The position numbers were made by a program, and so were the translations under genes. From an uncultured Oscillibacter sp. (GTDB lineage: Bacteria > Bacillota > Clostridia > Oscillospirales > Oscillospiraceae): a stretch of 64,000 nt of DNA. The notes beneath the pieces are model-generated. The model was not told the origin of the DNA and made no database searches. It saw only the letters and a program-made list of their open reading frames with translations. Location of the stretch: assembly GCF_910584465.1 (NCBI RefSeq), contig NZ_CAJUBK010000001.1, positions 1-64,000 of the forward strand. Direction: 5' to 3'. Within the stretch, counting starts at the first letter, position 1. The number at the start of each line of letters is the position of its first letter. This document shows positions 40,909-49,863 of the stretch, one piece after another.

Positions 40909-41745
40909 ATGAACTATAAACAGCTGAAGATCTTCGCCATGTGCTGCATGGTCTTCGACCATGTGGTCCGCATCTTCCCGCTGGAGCGGATGCTGGCCCC
41001 GCTGGCCGACGCCCTGTGGATGGCGGGCCGCGGCGGCCTCGCGGACTGGCTGCTGGACGGCTTCCCTTTATATTTAATGTATATCGGCCGTCTGGCGGCC
41101 CCCATCTTCATCTACTGCCTCGTGCAGGGCTTCGCGCATACCTCCGACGTCCGCCGCTATCTGGGGCGCATCCTTTTGGCGGCGGCCGTCGCCCAGGCTC
41201 CCTATATCGCCTTCGACCTGGCGGAGAGCCGCCTCTTCGGCATCGAGGGGGACTGGCGGGACGTCAGCCTGAACATCCTGTCCACACTGGCGCTGGCCCT
41301 GTGCGTCCTGGCGGTCCACGAGGAGCTGGGACGCCGGGGACTGGCCTTCCTGAGCCCCCTGGCGGTGGCCGCGGCCACCTGGCTGGCCATGGAGCTGGAT
41401 ATGGAGGGCGGACAGGGCTATATCATCCTGGCCTGGGCCTATCACATCGCCCGGGACCGTCCCCGGCTGCAAAAGGCCCTGCTCTATATCCCCGCCGTCC
41501 TGCTGGCCCGCCGGGGACTGGTCCTGTGGGCGGTCCGGAGCCTGGGCACGCCGGAGCAGGTCATGGTCCTGCGCAACTGCCTGCTGAACGTGCTGGGCAA
41601 TTACTTTGGGATGCTGATCGCCCTCCTGGACGACGGGGAGAAGGGGGAGGCGGGGAAGGGCTTCCAGTATGCCTGCTACGCCTTTTACCCCGCCCACTTC
41701 GCGGTCCTGGCGGCGGCCGGCTTTTTGAGGCCGCCGTTCCTGTGA
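40909..41745 (+). CDS. TraX family membrane protein
   Basis: 278 residues with about eight hydrophobic segments. The TraX pattern is visible: KQLKIFAMCCMVFDHV at the N-terminus, MYIGRLAAPIFIYCLVQGFAHTSD, and the C-terminal FYPAHFAVLAA. TraX of F plasmid N-acetylates pilin, but chromosomal Firmicutes members have no pilin partner and may modify an envelope component. The GTG at 40906 directly before ATG 40909 is an equal alternative; ribosome site GAGGAGG. Confidence 0.88.
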   Translation: MNYKQLKIFAMCCMVFDHVVRIFPLERMLAPLADALWMAGRGGLADWLLDGFPLYLMYIGRLAAPIFIYCLVQGFAHTSDVRRYLGRILLAAAVAQAPYIAFDLAESRLFGIEGDWRDVSLNILSTLALALCVLAVHEELGRRGLAFLSPLAVAAATWLAMELDMEGGQGYIILAWAYHIARDRPRLQKALLYIPAVLLARRGLVLWAVRSLGTPEQVMVLRNCLLNVLGNYFGMLIALLDDGEKGEAGKGFQYACYAFYPAHFAVLAAAGFLRPPFL

Positions 41746-41943
41746 ACCGGCCGGTCCGTGCGGCCGTCCGCCGGAGGGGCGCCACCCCCGGAGACGCGGC
41801 GTCCCGGGCGCCCTATGAGCGGCCGCGCGGGGCAGCGCGCCCGCCGGCGCCCGCTCATGCGGTACGAGATCCCCTCCCGCCGGGGGAGGGGAGGGGGATC
41901 TATGGAAAAACAGGAAGATCGCGATCTTTTTTGCCAAAACTGC
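41746..41943. other. Non-coding GC-rich gap between TraX and the str cluster
   Basis: No gene supported. The region ends in an AT-rich stretch leading into the str promoter. No T-run terminator for the TraX gene seen. Confidence 0.5.
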
Positions 41944-42046
41944 TTGACGGCTGGCCCAGGTCATGGTATAATCCCTACTTGCGCGGACTGGAGTCCGTAG
42001 ATTTTGCTGCGCGTTCCTCAGCGGGAACGGCTTCCCGCCGCGCAGC
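41944..42046 (+). promoter_or_regulatory. str-cluster promoter and structured leader
   Basis: TTGACG (41944-41949), 17 bases, TATAAT (41967-41972). Downstream: GGACT-gg-AGTCC (41985-41996), then a long stem GCTGCGCG (42006-42013) and GCGGGAA (42021-42027) pairing with TTCCCGC (42032-42038) and CGCGCAGC (42039-42046), leaving a 7-base one-sided bulge. The gene that follows encodes an L7Ae-type RNA-binding protein. Confidence 0.75.
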
Positions 42047-42068
42047 GAGGGGGCAGGGGGTCTTTCCT

Positions 42069-42302
42069 ATGGAGGCTGGGAAGCGGGTCGTGGGCGTGAA
42101 GCAGTCCCGCAAGGCCATCCGGGAGGGACGGGCCCGCCGGGCCTATCTGGCCGACGACGCCGATCCCGCCATCATCGAGGCCCTCGCCGCCGAGTGCGCC
42201 GCCGCCGGCGTCCCCGTGGAGGGCGGGCGGACCATGGTCCAGCTGGGCCGGGAGAGCGGCATCGCCGTGGGTGCCGCCGTGGCCGTGGACCTCGTCCCGT
42301 GA
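42069..42302 (+). CDS. L7Ae/L30e-type ribosomal protein (YbxF-like)
   Basis: 77-residue member of the L7Ae/L30e/S12e/Gadd45 family, which binds RNA kink-turns. Visible: basic N-terminus (VVGVKQSRKAIREGRARRAYLADD), the central AECAAAGVPV and the C-terminal LGRESGIAVGAAVAV. In Firmicutes this gene (ybxF/rplGB) sits directly before rpsL, as here. ATG 42069 fits the family start although the ribosome site is weak. Confidence 0.88.
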   Translation: MEAGKRVVGVKQSRKAIREGRARRAYLADDADPAIIEALAAECAAAGVPVEGGRTMVQLGRESGIAVGAAVAVDLVP

Positions 42303-42395
42303 GCGCCGTCCAAGATATTTTTGGTTTTTTCGGAATAGCCCACCGGCTTTCTGTAAAAAATAAAATGTAAAAATATGAAAGAAAGGAGAAATCCG

Positions 42396-42812
42396 ATGCC
42401 TACTTTCAACCAGCTGGTCCGTAAAGGAAGGGAACAGGCTTCTTACAAGTCCACTTCTCCCGCGCTGCAGTTCGGTCTGAACACCCTGAAGACCAAGACC
42501 ACCAATCAGCCCTCTCCCCAGAAGAGAGGCGTCTGCACCGCCGTGAGGACCGCGACCCCCAAGAAGCCCAACTCCGCTCTGCGTAAGATCGCCCGTGTGC
42601 GCCTGACCAACGGCTACGAGGTCACCGCCTATATCCCCGGCGTGGGCCACTCCCTGCAGGAGCACTCCGTGGTCATGATCCGCGGCGGCCGTGTCAAGGA
42701 CCTCCCCGGCGTCCGCTACCACATCATCCGCGGCACTCTGGATACCCAGGGCGTGTCCGGCCGGATGCAGAGCCGTTCCAAGTACGGCGCCAAGCGGCCC
42801 AAGTCCAAGTGA
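42396..42812 (+). CDS. rpsL: 30S ribosomal protein S12
   Basis: 138 residues, all landmark blocks present (TATPKKPNSALRKIARV, RVKDLPGVRYHIIRG). The lysines equivalent to E. coli K43 and K88 are unchanged, so no streptomycin-resistance substitution is seen there. ATG 42396 behind AAAGGAG. Confidence 0.99.
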   Translation: MPTFNQLVRKGREQASYKSTSPALQFGLNTLKTKTTNQPSPQKRGVCTAVRTATPKKPNSALRKIARVRLTNGYEVTAYIPGVGHSLQEHSVVMIRGGRVKDLPGVRYHIIRGTLDTQGVSGRMQSRSKYGAKRPKSK

Positions 42813-42992
42813 GCGGGACGCTCTGAACGAATCACTTTGCCGAACAGGTTTCATATAGATCGAACGCGTCCGTCCCCCCTCCGGGCGGCGGCGCGCGGGC
42901 GTTGCCCTTCGGCAGAGGCATCCACGGAAGGCTGGAAGACGCCTTTCGAGTACCTATGAGATCATAGAATCATTATGAAGGAGGGAAGCATA

Positions 42993-43463
42993 GTGCCCAG
43001 AAGAGGTAATGTTCCCAAAAGAGAGATCCTGCCCGATCCCATGTACGGCTCCGTGCTGGTGACCCGTCTGGTCAACAACGTGATGCTGGACGGCAAGAAG
43101 GGCGTGGCGCAGAAGGTGGTCTACAGTGCCTTCGACCAGATCAAGGAGAAGACCGGGAAAGACCCCGTCGAGGTGTTCACCCAGGCCATGGACAACATCA
43201 TGCCCAGCCTGGAGGTCAAGGCCCGCCGCGTGGGCGGCGCCAACTATCAGGTCCCCATGGAGGTCCGTCCCGCCCGGCGCACCACGCTGGGGCTGCGGTG
43301 GCTGACCGCGTATTCCCGCGCCCGGAGCGAGCGCACCATGGCGGAGCGCCTTGCCGGCGAGATCATGGACGCGGCGGACAACACCGGCGCGGCCGTGAAG
43401 AAGCGCGAGGACATGCACAAGCAGGCCGAGGCCAACAAGGCGTTCGCGCATTTCCGCTGGTAA
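42993..43463 (+). CDS. rpsG: 30S ribosomal protein S7
   Basis: 156 residues; the family start PRRGNVPKRE follows a GTG codon at 42993 that sits eight bases after AAGGAGG. An upstream in-frame ATG (42975) overlaps the ribosome site and is unlikely. rRNA-binding blocks (RRVGGANYQVPMEVRP, KREDMHKQAEANKAFAHFRW) intact. The 180-base gap after rpsL is longer than usual and unexplained. Confidence 0.98.
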   Translation: MPRRGNVPKREILPDPMYGSVLVTRLVNNVMLDGKKGVAQKVVYSAFDQIKEKTGKDPVEVFTQAMDNIMPSLEVKARRVGGANYQVPMEVRPARRTTLGLRWLTAYSRARSERTMAERLAGEIMDAADNTGAAVKKREDMHKQAEANKAFAHFRW

Positions 43464-43480
43464 GTTAGGAGAAAACAGGT

Positions 43481-45586
43481 ATGCCGAGAAAAACATCGCT
43501 TGAAAACACCAGGAACATCGGCATTATGGCTCACATCGACGCGGGCAAGACGACCACCACCGAGCGGATCTTGTTCTACACCGGCGTGAACTATAAGATC
43601 GGCGAGACCCACGACGGTACCGCCACCATGGACTGGATGGCCCAGGAGCAGGAGCGCGGCATCACCATCACCTCCGCCGCCACCACCTGCTACTGGACGG
43701 GCACCAAGAACCAGTTCCCCCAGACCCGGATCAACATCATCGACACCCCGGGCCACGTGGACTTCACCGTGGAGGTGGAGCGCTCCCTGCGCGTGCTGGA
43801 CGGCAGCGTGACCGTCATGTGCGCCAAGGGCGGCGTGGAGCCCCAGTCCGAGACCGTCTGGCGTCAGGCCGACCACTACAAGGTCCCCCGGATGATCTAC
43901 GTCAACAAGATGGACATCATGGGCGCCGACTTCTACAACGTCCTCCACATGGTGGAAGACCGCCTGAAGTGCAACGCCGTGCCCATCCAGCTCCCCATCG
44001 GCAGCGAGGATACCTTCAAGGGCATCGTCGATCTGATCGAGATGGACGCGGACGTCTACTATGACGATCTGGGCAAGGACATGCGCGTGGAGGAGATCCC
44101 CGCCGACATGCTGGACCTGGCCAACGAGTACCGCGAGAAGCTGATGGACGCCGTCTCCATGTACGACGAGGAGATCATGGAGATGTATCTGGACGGCCAG
44201 GAGGTCCCCCAGGAGAAGATCCGGGCCGCCATCCGCAAGGCCACCATCGCCAACGAGATGGTCCCCGTCACCTGCGGCACGTCCTATAAGAACAAGGGCG
44301 TGCAGAAGATGCTGGACGCCATCGTGGACTTCATGCCCGCCCCGACGGACGTCCCCGCCATCAAGGGCGTGAACCCCAAGACCGACGAGGAGGACGAGCG
44401 CCCCTCCGACGACGACGCGCCCTTCTCCGCCCTGGCCTTCAAGATCATGACCGACCCCTATGTGGGCCGCCTGAGCTTCTTCCGGGTCTACTCCGGCCAC
44501 CTCACCACCGGGTCCACCGTGCTGAACAGCACGAAGAACGTCAAGGAGCGGATCGGCCGCATCCTGCAGATGCACGCCAACCACCGCGAGGACATCGAGG
44601 AGGTCTACTCCGGCGATATCGAGGCCGCCGTGGGACTGAAGCACACCACCACCGGCGATACCCTCTGCGACGAGAAGGCCCCCATCATCCTGGAGTCCAT
44701 GGAGTTCCCCGAGCCCGTCATCCGCGTGGCCATCGAGCCCAAGACCAAGGCGGGCCAGGAGAAGATGACCATCGGCCTCATCAAGCTGGCCGAGGAGGAC
44801 CCCACCTTCAAGACCTATACCGACGAGGAGACGGGCCAGACCATCATCGCCGGCATGGGCGAGCTCCATCTGGAGATCATCGTCGACCGCCTGCTCCGGG
44901 AGTTCAAGGTGGAGGCCAACGTGGGCGCTCCCCAGGTCGCCTATAAGGAGACCATCAAGAAGACGGTGGAGCAGGACACCAAGTACGCCCGCCAGTCCGG
45001 CGGCAAGGGCCAGTACGGCCACGTCAAGATCCGCGTGGAGCCCAACGAGTCCGGCAAGGGCTATGAGTTCGTCAACGCGATCGTGGGCGGCGCGGTGCCC
45101 AAGGAGTATATCCCCGCCGTCGACGCGGGCATCCAGGGCGCCATGAACGCCGGCGTCGTGGCCGGCTTCCCCGTGGTGGACGTGAAGGTCACCCTGTACG
45201 ACGGCTCCTATCACGAGGTCGACTCTTCGGAGATGGCCTTCAAGATCGCCGGTTCCATGGCGTTCAAGGACGCCTGCCGCAAGGCGGACGCCACGCTGCT
45301 GGAGCCCATCATGAAGGTCTCCGTCATCGTCCCCGACGAATATATGGGCGATGTCATCGGCGATCTGAACAGCCGCCGTGGCCAGATCATCCAGCTGGAG
45401 GCCCGTCCCGGCGCCCAGCAGATCGACGCCCATGTGCCTCTGGCCGAGATGTTCGGCTACGCCACGGACCTGCGCTCCCGCACCCAGGGCCGCGGCCAGT
45501 ACACCATGGAGCCCAGCCACTATATCGAGATCCCGAAGAACATCCGGGAGAAGATCGTGGAGACCCGGGTCAAGAGCGGCGGCTGA
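43481..45586 (+). CDS. fusA: Elongation factor G
   Basis: Translocase GTPase, 701 residues. G1 AHIDAGKTTTTE, G3 DTPGHVDF and G4 NKMD are present; domains II-V follow in order (domain IV GGKGQYGHVKIRVEP). Starts 17 bases after rpsG behind AGGAG. Confidence 0.99.
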   Translation: MPRKTSLENTRNIGIMAHIDAGKTTTTERILFYTGVNYKIGETHDGTATMDWMAQEQERGITITSAATTCYWTGTKNQFPQTRINIIDTPGHVDFTVEVERSLRVLDGSVTVMCAKGGVEPQSETVWRQADHYKVPRMIYVNKMDIMGADFYNVLHMVEDRLKCNAVPIQLPIGSEDTFKGIVDLIEMDADVYYDDLGKDMRVEEIPADMLDLANEYREKLMDAVSMYDEEIMEMYLDGQEVPQEKIRAAIRKATIANEMVPVTCGTSYKNKGVQKMLDAIVDFMPAPTDVPAIKGVNPKTDEEDERPSDDDAPFSALAFKIMTDPYVGRLSFFRVYSGHLTTGSTVLNSTKNVKERIGRILQMHANHREDIEEVYSGDIEAAVGLKHTTTGDTLCDEKAPIILESMEFPEPVIRVAIEPKTKAGQEKMTIGLIKLAEEDPTFKTYTDEETGQTIIAGMGELHLEIIVDRLLREFKVEANVGAPQVAYKETIKKTVEQDTKYARQSGGKGQYGHVKIRVEPNESGKGYEFVNAIVGGAVPKEYIPAVDAGIQGAMNAGVVAGFPVVDVKVTLYDGSYHEVDSSEMAFKIAGSMAFKDACRKADATLLEPIMKVSVIVPDEYMGDVIGDLNSRRGQIIQLEARPGAQQIDAHVPLAEMFGYATDLRSRTQGRGQYTMEPSHYIEIPKNIREKIVETRVKSGG

Positions 45587-45670
45587 GCCGCTGCTGCGGT
45601 CCGGCGCCGGGCCGCGGGGCCTGGCGGATCCTGCCGTCCCTCCCTTTGGAGAAAAGTGGCGGGAAAGGGA

Positions 45671-45727
45671 TTGATTTTCCAGACGATATACGGTAGAATA
45701 GGCGGTACAGGATACGTTCGTACCGCC
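45671..45727 (+). promoter_or_regulatory. tuf promoter and leader hairpin
   Basis: TTGATT (45671-45676), 17 bases, TAGAAT (45694-45699). A hairpin GGCGGTAC / GTACCGCC (45701-45708/45720-45727) starts immediately after the -10, at or near the transcript 5' end, where it could protect the mRNA. tuf can therefore be transcribed apart from fusA. Confidence 0.7.
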
Positions 45728-45765
45728 GCAGTTGGATCTTAAAATGAATTAGGAGGACATTACAA

Positions 45766-46968
45766 ATGGCCAAGCAGAAATTCGAGCGCACGAAACCCCA
45801 TGTGAACATCGGCACCATCGGCCACGTCGACCACGGCAAGACCACCCTGACCGCCGCCATCACCAAGTGGCTGTCCTACCAGGGCAAGGCTGAGTTCGAG
45901 GCCTATGACAGCATCGACAAGGCCCCCGAGGAGAAGGCCCGCGGCATCACGATCAACACCGCCCACGTCGAGTATGAGACCGAGAAGCGGCACTATGCCC
46001 ACGTCGACTGCCCGGGCCACGCCGACTATATCAAGAACATGATCACCGGCGCTGCGCAGATGGACGGCGCCATCCTGGTCATCGCCGCCACCGACGGCCC
46101 CATGGCCCAGACCCGTGAGCACATCCTGCTGGCCCGCCAGGTGGGCGTGCCCGCCATCGTCGTGTTCCTGAACAAGTGCGACCAGGTGGACGACGAGGAG
46201 CTGCTGGAGCTGGTGGAGATGGAAGTCCGTGAGCTGCTGAGCACCTACGAGTTCCCCGGCGACGACCTGCCCATCATCAAGGGCTCCGCCCTGAACGCCC
46301 TGGTCTCCGACTCCACCGATCCCAACGCCCCCGAGTACGCCTGCATCAAGGAGCTGATGGACGCGGTGGACGACTATATCCCCACGCCTCCCCGCGACGA
46401 CTCCCTGCCCTTCCTCATGCCCGTCGAGGACGTGTTCACCATCTCCGGCCGCGGCACCGTCGCTACCGGCCGTGTGGAGCGCGGCCAGCTGAAGCTGAGC
46501 GAGGAAGTCGAGATCGTCGGCCTGGCGGAGGAGACCAAGAAGACCGTCGTCACCGGCATCGAGATGTTCCACAAGCTGCTGGACTTCGCTGAGGCCGGCG
46601 ACAACATCGGCGTCCTGCTCCGCGGCATCGACCGCAACGGCATCGAGCGCGGCCAGGTCCTGGCGAAGCCCAAGTCCATCAACCCCCATACCAAGTTCAA
46701 GGGCCAGGTCTACGTCCTGTCCAAGGACGAGGGCGGCCGCCACACCCCCTTCTTCAACAACTATCGTCCTCAGTTCTACTTCCGCACCACCGACGTCACC
46801 GGCGTCATCTCCCTGCCCGAGGGCACCGAGATGTGCATGCCCGGCGATAACGTCGAGATGAGCGTGGAGCTGATCACCCCCATCGCCATCGAGAAGGGCC
46901 TCCGCTTCGCTATCCGCGAGGGCGGCCGCACCGTTGGCTCCGGCGCTGTCACCGACATCGCTGAGTGA
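45766..46968 (+). CDS. tuf: Elongation factor Tu
   Basis: 400 residues; delivers aminoacyl-tRNA to the ribosome. G1 GHVDHGKTTLT, G3 DCPGHADY, G4 NKCD, and the C-terminal barrel ending GGRTVGSGAVTDIAE. Start behind AGGAGG. Own promoter, and an ideal terminator 17 bases after the stop. Confidence 0.99.
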   Translation: MAKQKFERTKPHVNIGTIGHVDHGKTTLTAAITKWLSYQGKAEFEAYDSIDKAPEEKARGITINTAHVEYETEKRHYAHVDCPGHADYIKNMITGAAQMDGAILVIAATDGPMAQTREHILLARQVGVPAIVVFLNKCDQVDDEELLELVEMEVRELLSTYEFPGDDLPIIKGSALNALVSDSTDPNAPEYACIKELMDAVDDYIPTPPRDDSLPFLMPVEDVFTISGRGTVATGRVERGQLKLSEEVEIVGLAEETKKTVVTGIEMFHKLLDFAEAGDNIGVLLRGIDRNGIERGQVLAKPKSINPHTKFKGQVYVLSKDEGGRHTPFFNNYRPQFYFRTTDVTGVISLPEGTEMCMPGDNVEMSVELITPIAIEKGLRFAIREGGRTVGSGAVTDIAE

Positions 46969-46983
46969 TCCATCCTGCGCGAA

Positions 46984-47015
46984 AAGGACTGCCGCTCCTG
47001 CGGCAGTCCTTTTTT
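46984..47015 (+). terminator. Intrinsic terminator after tuf
   Basis: 12-bp stem (46984-46995/47000-47011), TCCT loop, T-run 47010-47015. Confidence 0.95.
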
Positions 47016-47017
47016 GC

Positions 47018-47482
47018 TCAGCCCTCCGCCTGGACCAGCGGGAGCTGGAAGCCGTTGGCCCCGGAGGAGCAGACGTCCCCGGCGGCCGGAGCCTCCTCAC
47101 AGATGTAAAGGTTGGCCTGGACGCCCTCGGCCTGGCCCGGGTAGTTGGAGACGGCGTAGGTGTACCGGGCCACCTGCTTGCCGCAGCAGCGGCTCAGGTC
47201 GAAGCCCTGGCCGAGCTGGAGCTCGTTGTACGAGAGATAGGGCTCCTCCAGCTTGGCGGGCAGCAGGAACTGCAGCGTCTCGATGGGCTCCGGCTCCACC
47301 TCCCAGCCCAGGGATCGGAGATAGGCGGTCCGTTCTTCATTGGTCGTCAGCTTCGGCAGGGGCGTCTCCGGCTCCTCCGGCGCCCGGCCCACCAGGACGA
47401 TCAGCACCGCCATGACCACGCCCATGAGGACGATGGCGGCGGCGGCTCTCTTTCGGGAGAATTTTGCGGTCCAAATCAACAT
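47018..47482 (-). CDS. DUF4830-like membrane-anchored protein
   Basis: 154 residues: basic cytoplasmic start (TAKFSRKRAAAA), one transmembrane helix (about 14-33), then a soluble extracytoplasmic domain with EERTAYLRSLGWEVEPEP, the DUF4830 signature as I know it. Two adjacent cysteines (RCC) and two later ones may form disulphides. Function unknown. Start 47482 behind AGGAGGG. Reads toward tuf; its stop is three bases from the end of the tuf terminator. Confidence 0.75.
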   Translation of the reverse strand: MLIWTAKFSRKRAAAAIVLMGVVMAVLIVLVGRAPEEPETPLPKLTTNEERTAYLRSLGWEVEPEPIETLQFLLPAKLEEPYLSYNELQLGQGFDLSRCCGKQVARYTYAVSNYPGQAEGVQANLYICEEAPAAGDVCSSGANGFQLPLVQAEG

Positions 47483-47580
47483 GTCGATCCCTCCTGACAG
47501 TTCCTTATTCATTTCCCCGGTGGAATATGATAAGATGGGATGAGCGATCGTCGGTCTGGACGGAGGAAGGGGAAGGATCT

Positions 47581-48303
47581 ATGGGGAAACAGCGGCTGGA
47601 TAAGATCGTGGCCTCCACCGGGAGGTGGTCCCGGCGGGAGGTGAAGGAGCTGGCCCGCCGGGGGCAGGTGACGGTGGGGGGCGCCGTCGTCCGCTCGGTG
47701 GAGGAGAAGTTCGACCCGGAGACGGCGGAGATCGCCGTGGGCGGCGCCCCCCTGGGCTGGCGCCGGCACACCTGGATCATGATGAACAAGCCCGCCGGGG
47801 TCCTCTCCGCCACGGAGGACGGGCGGGGGGAGACCGTCCTGGACCTGCTGCCCCGGGACCTCCAAAGGCTGGGGCTGTTCCCGGTGGGCCGCCTGGACAA
47901 GGATACCGAGGGCCTGCTGCTGCTGACGGACGAGGGGCCGCTGGCCCACGCCCTGCTGTCGCCGAAGCGGCACGTGGACAAGATATACTATGCCAGGACG
48001 GCGGGCCGTTTGACGGAGGAGGACTGCCGGGCCTTCGCCGCCGGGCTGTCTTTGGAGGATGGGCTGACCTGCCTCCCCGCGGAGCTGGAGATCCTCTCGG
48101 CAGGGGAGGAGAGCGAGGCCCATGTCACCCTGCGGGAGGGGAAGTTCCATCAGGTGAAGCGGATGCTGGCCTCCCGGGGGAAGGCGGTGCTGTATCTGGA
48201 GCGGATACAGATGGGGGCATTGCCCCTGGACCGGGGGCTCCGCCGGGGCGCTTTCCGCTTTTTGACCGAGGAGGAGATCGATGGGCTCCGCGCCCTTGTA
48301 TAG
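47581..48303 (+). CDS. RsuA-family rRNA pseudouridine synthase
   Basis: 240 residues: S4 RNA-binding domain (about 1-60, RLDKIVASTGRWSRREVKELARRGQV) followed by the synthase domain with the catalytic Asp in GRLDKDTEGLLLLTDEG. RsuA type (16S U516) rather than RluB by length and the KFHQVKRM ending. Start behind GGAAGG. Confidence 0.9.
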   Translation: MGKQRLDKIVASTGRWSRREVKELARRGQVTVGGAVVRSVEEKFDPETAEIAVGGAPLGWRRHTWIMMNKPAGVLSATEDGRGETVLDLLPRDLQRLGLFPVGRLDKDTEGLLLLTDEGPLAHALLSPKRHVDKIYYARTAGRLTEEDCRAFAAGLSLEDGLTCLPAELEILSAGEESEAHVTLREGKFHQVKRMLASRGKAVLYLERIQMGALPLDRGLRRGAFRFLTEEEIDGLRALV

Positions 48304-48371
48304 TTCTGAGAAAAAGCCCGAATACTTACCAAAAAGAGACAGAGTTTTTTGTTGAAAAAAGAAAAAACATC

Positions 48372-48400
48372 TTGCAATTTGGTGAAGTTGACGATATAAT
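48372..48400 (+). promoter_or_regulatory. Sigma-A promoter of the CdaR/PucR-like regulator gene
   Basis: TTGCAA (48372-48377), 17 bases, TATAAT (48395-48400), in an AT-rich island unlike its surroundings. Confidence 0.8.
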
Positions 48401-48459
48401 AGACTTGTTTGAAAAGTGGTATCAATACTTCCCCGGTATTTTAGGTGAGGAGGACGGCC

Positions 48460-49551
48460 ATGTCTGGAAGGATCTATCAAAATGTGGTATTGCAGCTAAA
48501 GGAGAACACGGACCGCACGATCGGGGTCATCGATGGGGAAGGTGTGGTGATCGCGTGCAGCGAGCTCTCCCTCATCGGGCAGCGCTGGACCGAGTACGTC
48601 CCGGTAGTGAACAACGCCGCCGGCGCGCTGATCTCCTCCGACGGCAAGACGTTCAAGGCGCTCAACGGCTGGGGGAACCAATTCGATTACGCGGCCTTCG
48701 CCTTTGGGGAGAACGACGTCAGCAAGGCGGTGTGCTCCGTGGCGACGGTGGCCCTGAACGCCGCCAAAGCCTACTACGAGGAGAAGCATGACCGCGGCTC
48801 CTTCATCAAGGACATCATCTCCGACAACATCATGCTGGGCGATATCTACATGCGGGCCAAGGAGCTGCGGGTCACCGCCGACGTGGCCCGGGGCGTCTTC
48901 GTGGTCCGGGCGCTGAAGAAGGGGGAGTCCGTCCCCACCGACGTGGTCCAGGCCATGTTCCCCGACCGGCAGAACGACTTCGTCCTCAACATCGGCGACG
49001 GCGACGTGGTCCTGGTCCGGCAGATGCCCGAGGGAGCGGGCTTCCGGGAGCTGAACAAGATCGCCTCTTCCATCGAGGAGAGCCTGCGCTCCGGCACGGA
49101 GAGCACCGTGGTGGTGGGCATCGGCACGATCGCCACCCATCTGCGGGACCTGGCCAAGTCCTATAAGGAGGCCCAGATCTCCATCGACGTGGGCAAGGTC
49201 TTCGACACGGAGAAATATGTCATCAACTACGAGAACCTGGGCATCGGCCGCCTGATCTACCAGCTGCCCACGACCCTTTGCGAGATGTTCCTCCAGGAGG
49301 TGTTCAAGAAGAACCCCATCGACGCGCTGGACAAGGAGACCCTCTTCACCATCCACCGCTTCTTCGAGAACAACCTGAACGTCTCCGAGACGGCCCGGAA
49401 GCTCTTCGTCCACCGGAACACCCTGGTCTACCGGCTGGAGAAGATCAAGAAGCTCACCGGCCTGGACCTGCGGGAGTTCGACGACGCCATCACCTTCAAG
49501 GTGGCCCTGATGGTCAAGAAGTACCTGACCTCCCGGGGGATCGATTCTTAA
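48460..49551 (+). CDS. CdaR/PucR-type transcriptional regulator
   Basis: 363 residues. C-terminal helix-turn-helix of the PucR/CdaR kind (about 300-355, FFENNLNVSETARKLFVHRNTLVYRLEKIKKLTG). The N-terminal domain (about 15-110, TIGVIDGEGVVIACSE) looks like a CdaR-type small-molecule sensor. The middle part is a GGDEF-derived-like linker. Start ATG 48460 behind GAGGAGG. No metabolic operon is adjacent, so its target genes are unclear; the ftsEX operon follows downstream with separate promoters. Confidence 0.85.
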   Translation: MSGRIYQNVVLQLKENTDRTIGVIDGEGVVIACSELSLIGQRWTEYVPVVNNAAGALISSDGKTFKALNGWGNQFDYAAFAFGENDVSKAVCSVATVALNAAKAYYEEKHDRGSFIKDIISDNIMLGDIYMRAKELRVTADVARGVFVVRALKKGESVPTDVVQAMFPDRQNDFVLNIGDGDVVLVRQMPEGAGFRELNKIASSIEESLRSGTESTVVVGIGTIATHLRDLAKSYKEAQISIDVGKVFDTEKYVINYENLGIGRLIYQLPTTLCEMFLQEVFKKNPIDALDKETLFTIHRFFENNLNVSETARKLFVHRNTLVYRLEKIKKLTGLDLREFDDAITFKVALMVKKYLTSRGIDS

Positions 49552-49559
49552 AAACAGCG

Positions 49560-49587
49560 GGAGCGGCGGACGGAGTTCCGCCGCTCC
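49560..49587 (+). terminator. Hairpin after the regulator gene
   Basis: 11-bp stem GGAGCGGCGGA/TCCGCCGCTCC (49560-49570/49577-49587). No T-run. Confidence 0.6.
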
Positions 49588-49689
49588 GCTCGTCGACAGG
49601 CGCGGGGCCTCCCCGGCGGGGCGGGAGGGCGCGTGCAGGATGTCCCGGGGCAGGGGCGGCGGGGATCCGTCCGCCGCCCCCGGCGGGGC

Positions 49690-49797
49690 TTGACAGGCCG
49701 GGCCGGGCCATGGTAGACTGGACGGAGAGACTACTGCGATAGTTTCATGCCTTTGGCGACGCTCCGCATTGACGGGGAGCGCGGTTCATGCTACAAT
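49690..49797 (+). promoter_or_regulatory. Tandem sigma-A promoters of ftsE-ftsX-pcsB
   Basis: P1: TTGACA (49690-49695), 18 bases, TAGACT (49714-49719). P2: TTGACG (49769-49774), 17 bases, TACAAT (49792-49797). P2 is 67 bases before the ftsE start. The rest of the 49588-49863 gap is GC-rich and holds no gene. Confidence 0.7.
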
Positions 49798-49863
49798 AGC
49801 GCGTGGATCGTGTCGACTGCGTCACGCGGCCCCCATTTTCCGACACCAATTGGAGGTGCCTCT

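Noticed and set aside
41985..42046. Kink-turn in the L7Ae-gene leader
   Set aside because: The bulge side is plausible, but tandem G-A pairs and the 3-base bulge of a canonical kink-turn are not present; kept only as a structured leader.
40941..42068. N-terminal extension of the L7Ae-like protein into the TraX region
   Set aside because: The upstream in-frame codons overlap traX in another frame and precede the promoter at 41944; the family start is at 42069.
43247..45520. A 757-codon open frame antisense to fusA
   Set aside because: It is the mirror frame of a GC-rich gene with strong third-position bias. The translation is low-complexity (His/Leu/Gly/Val) and has no ribosome site.
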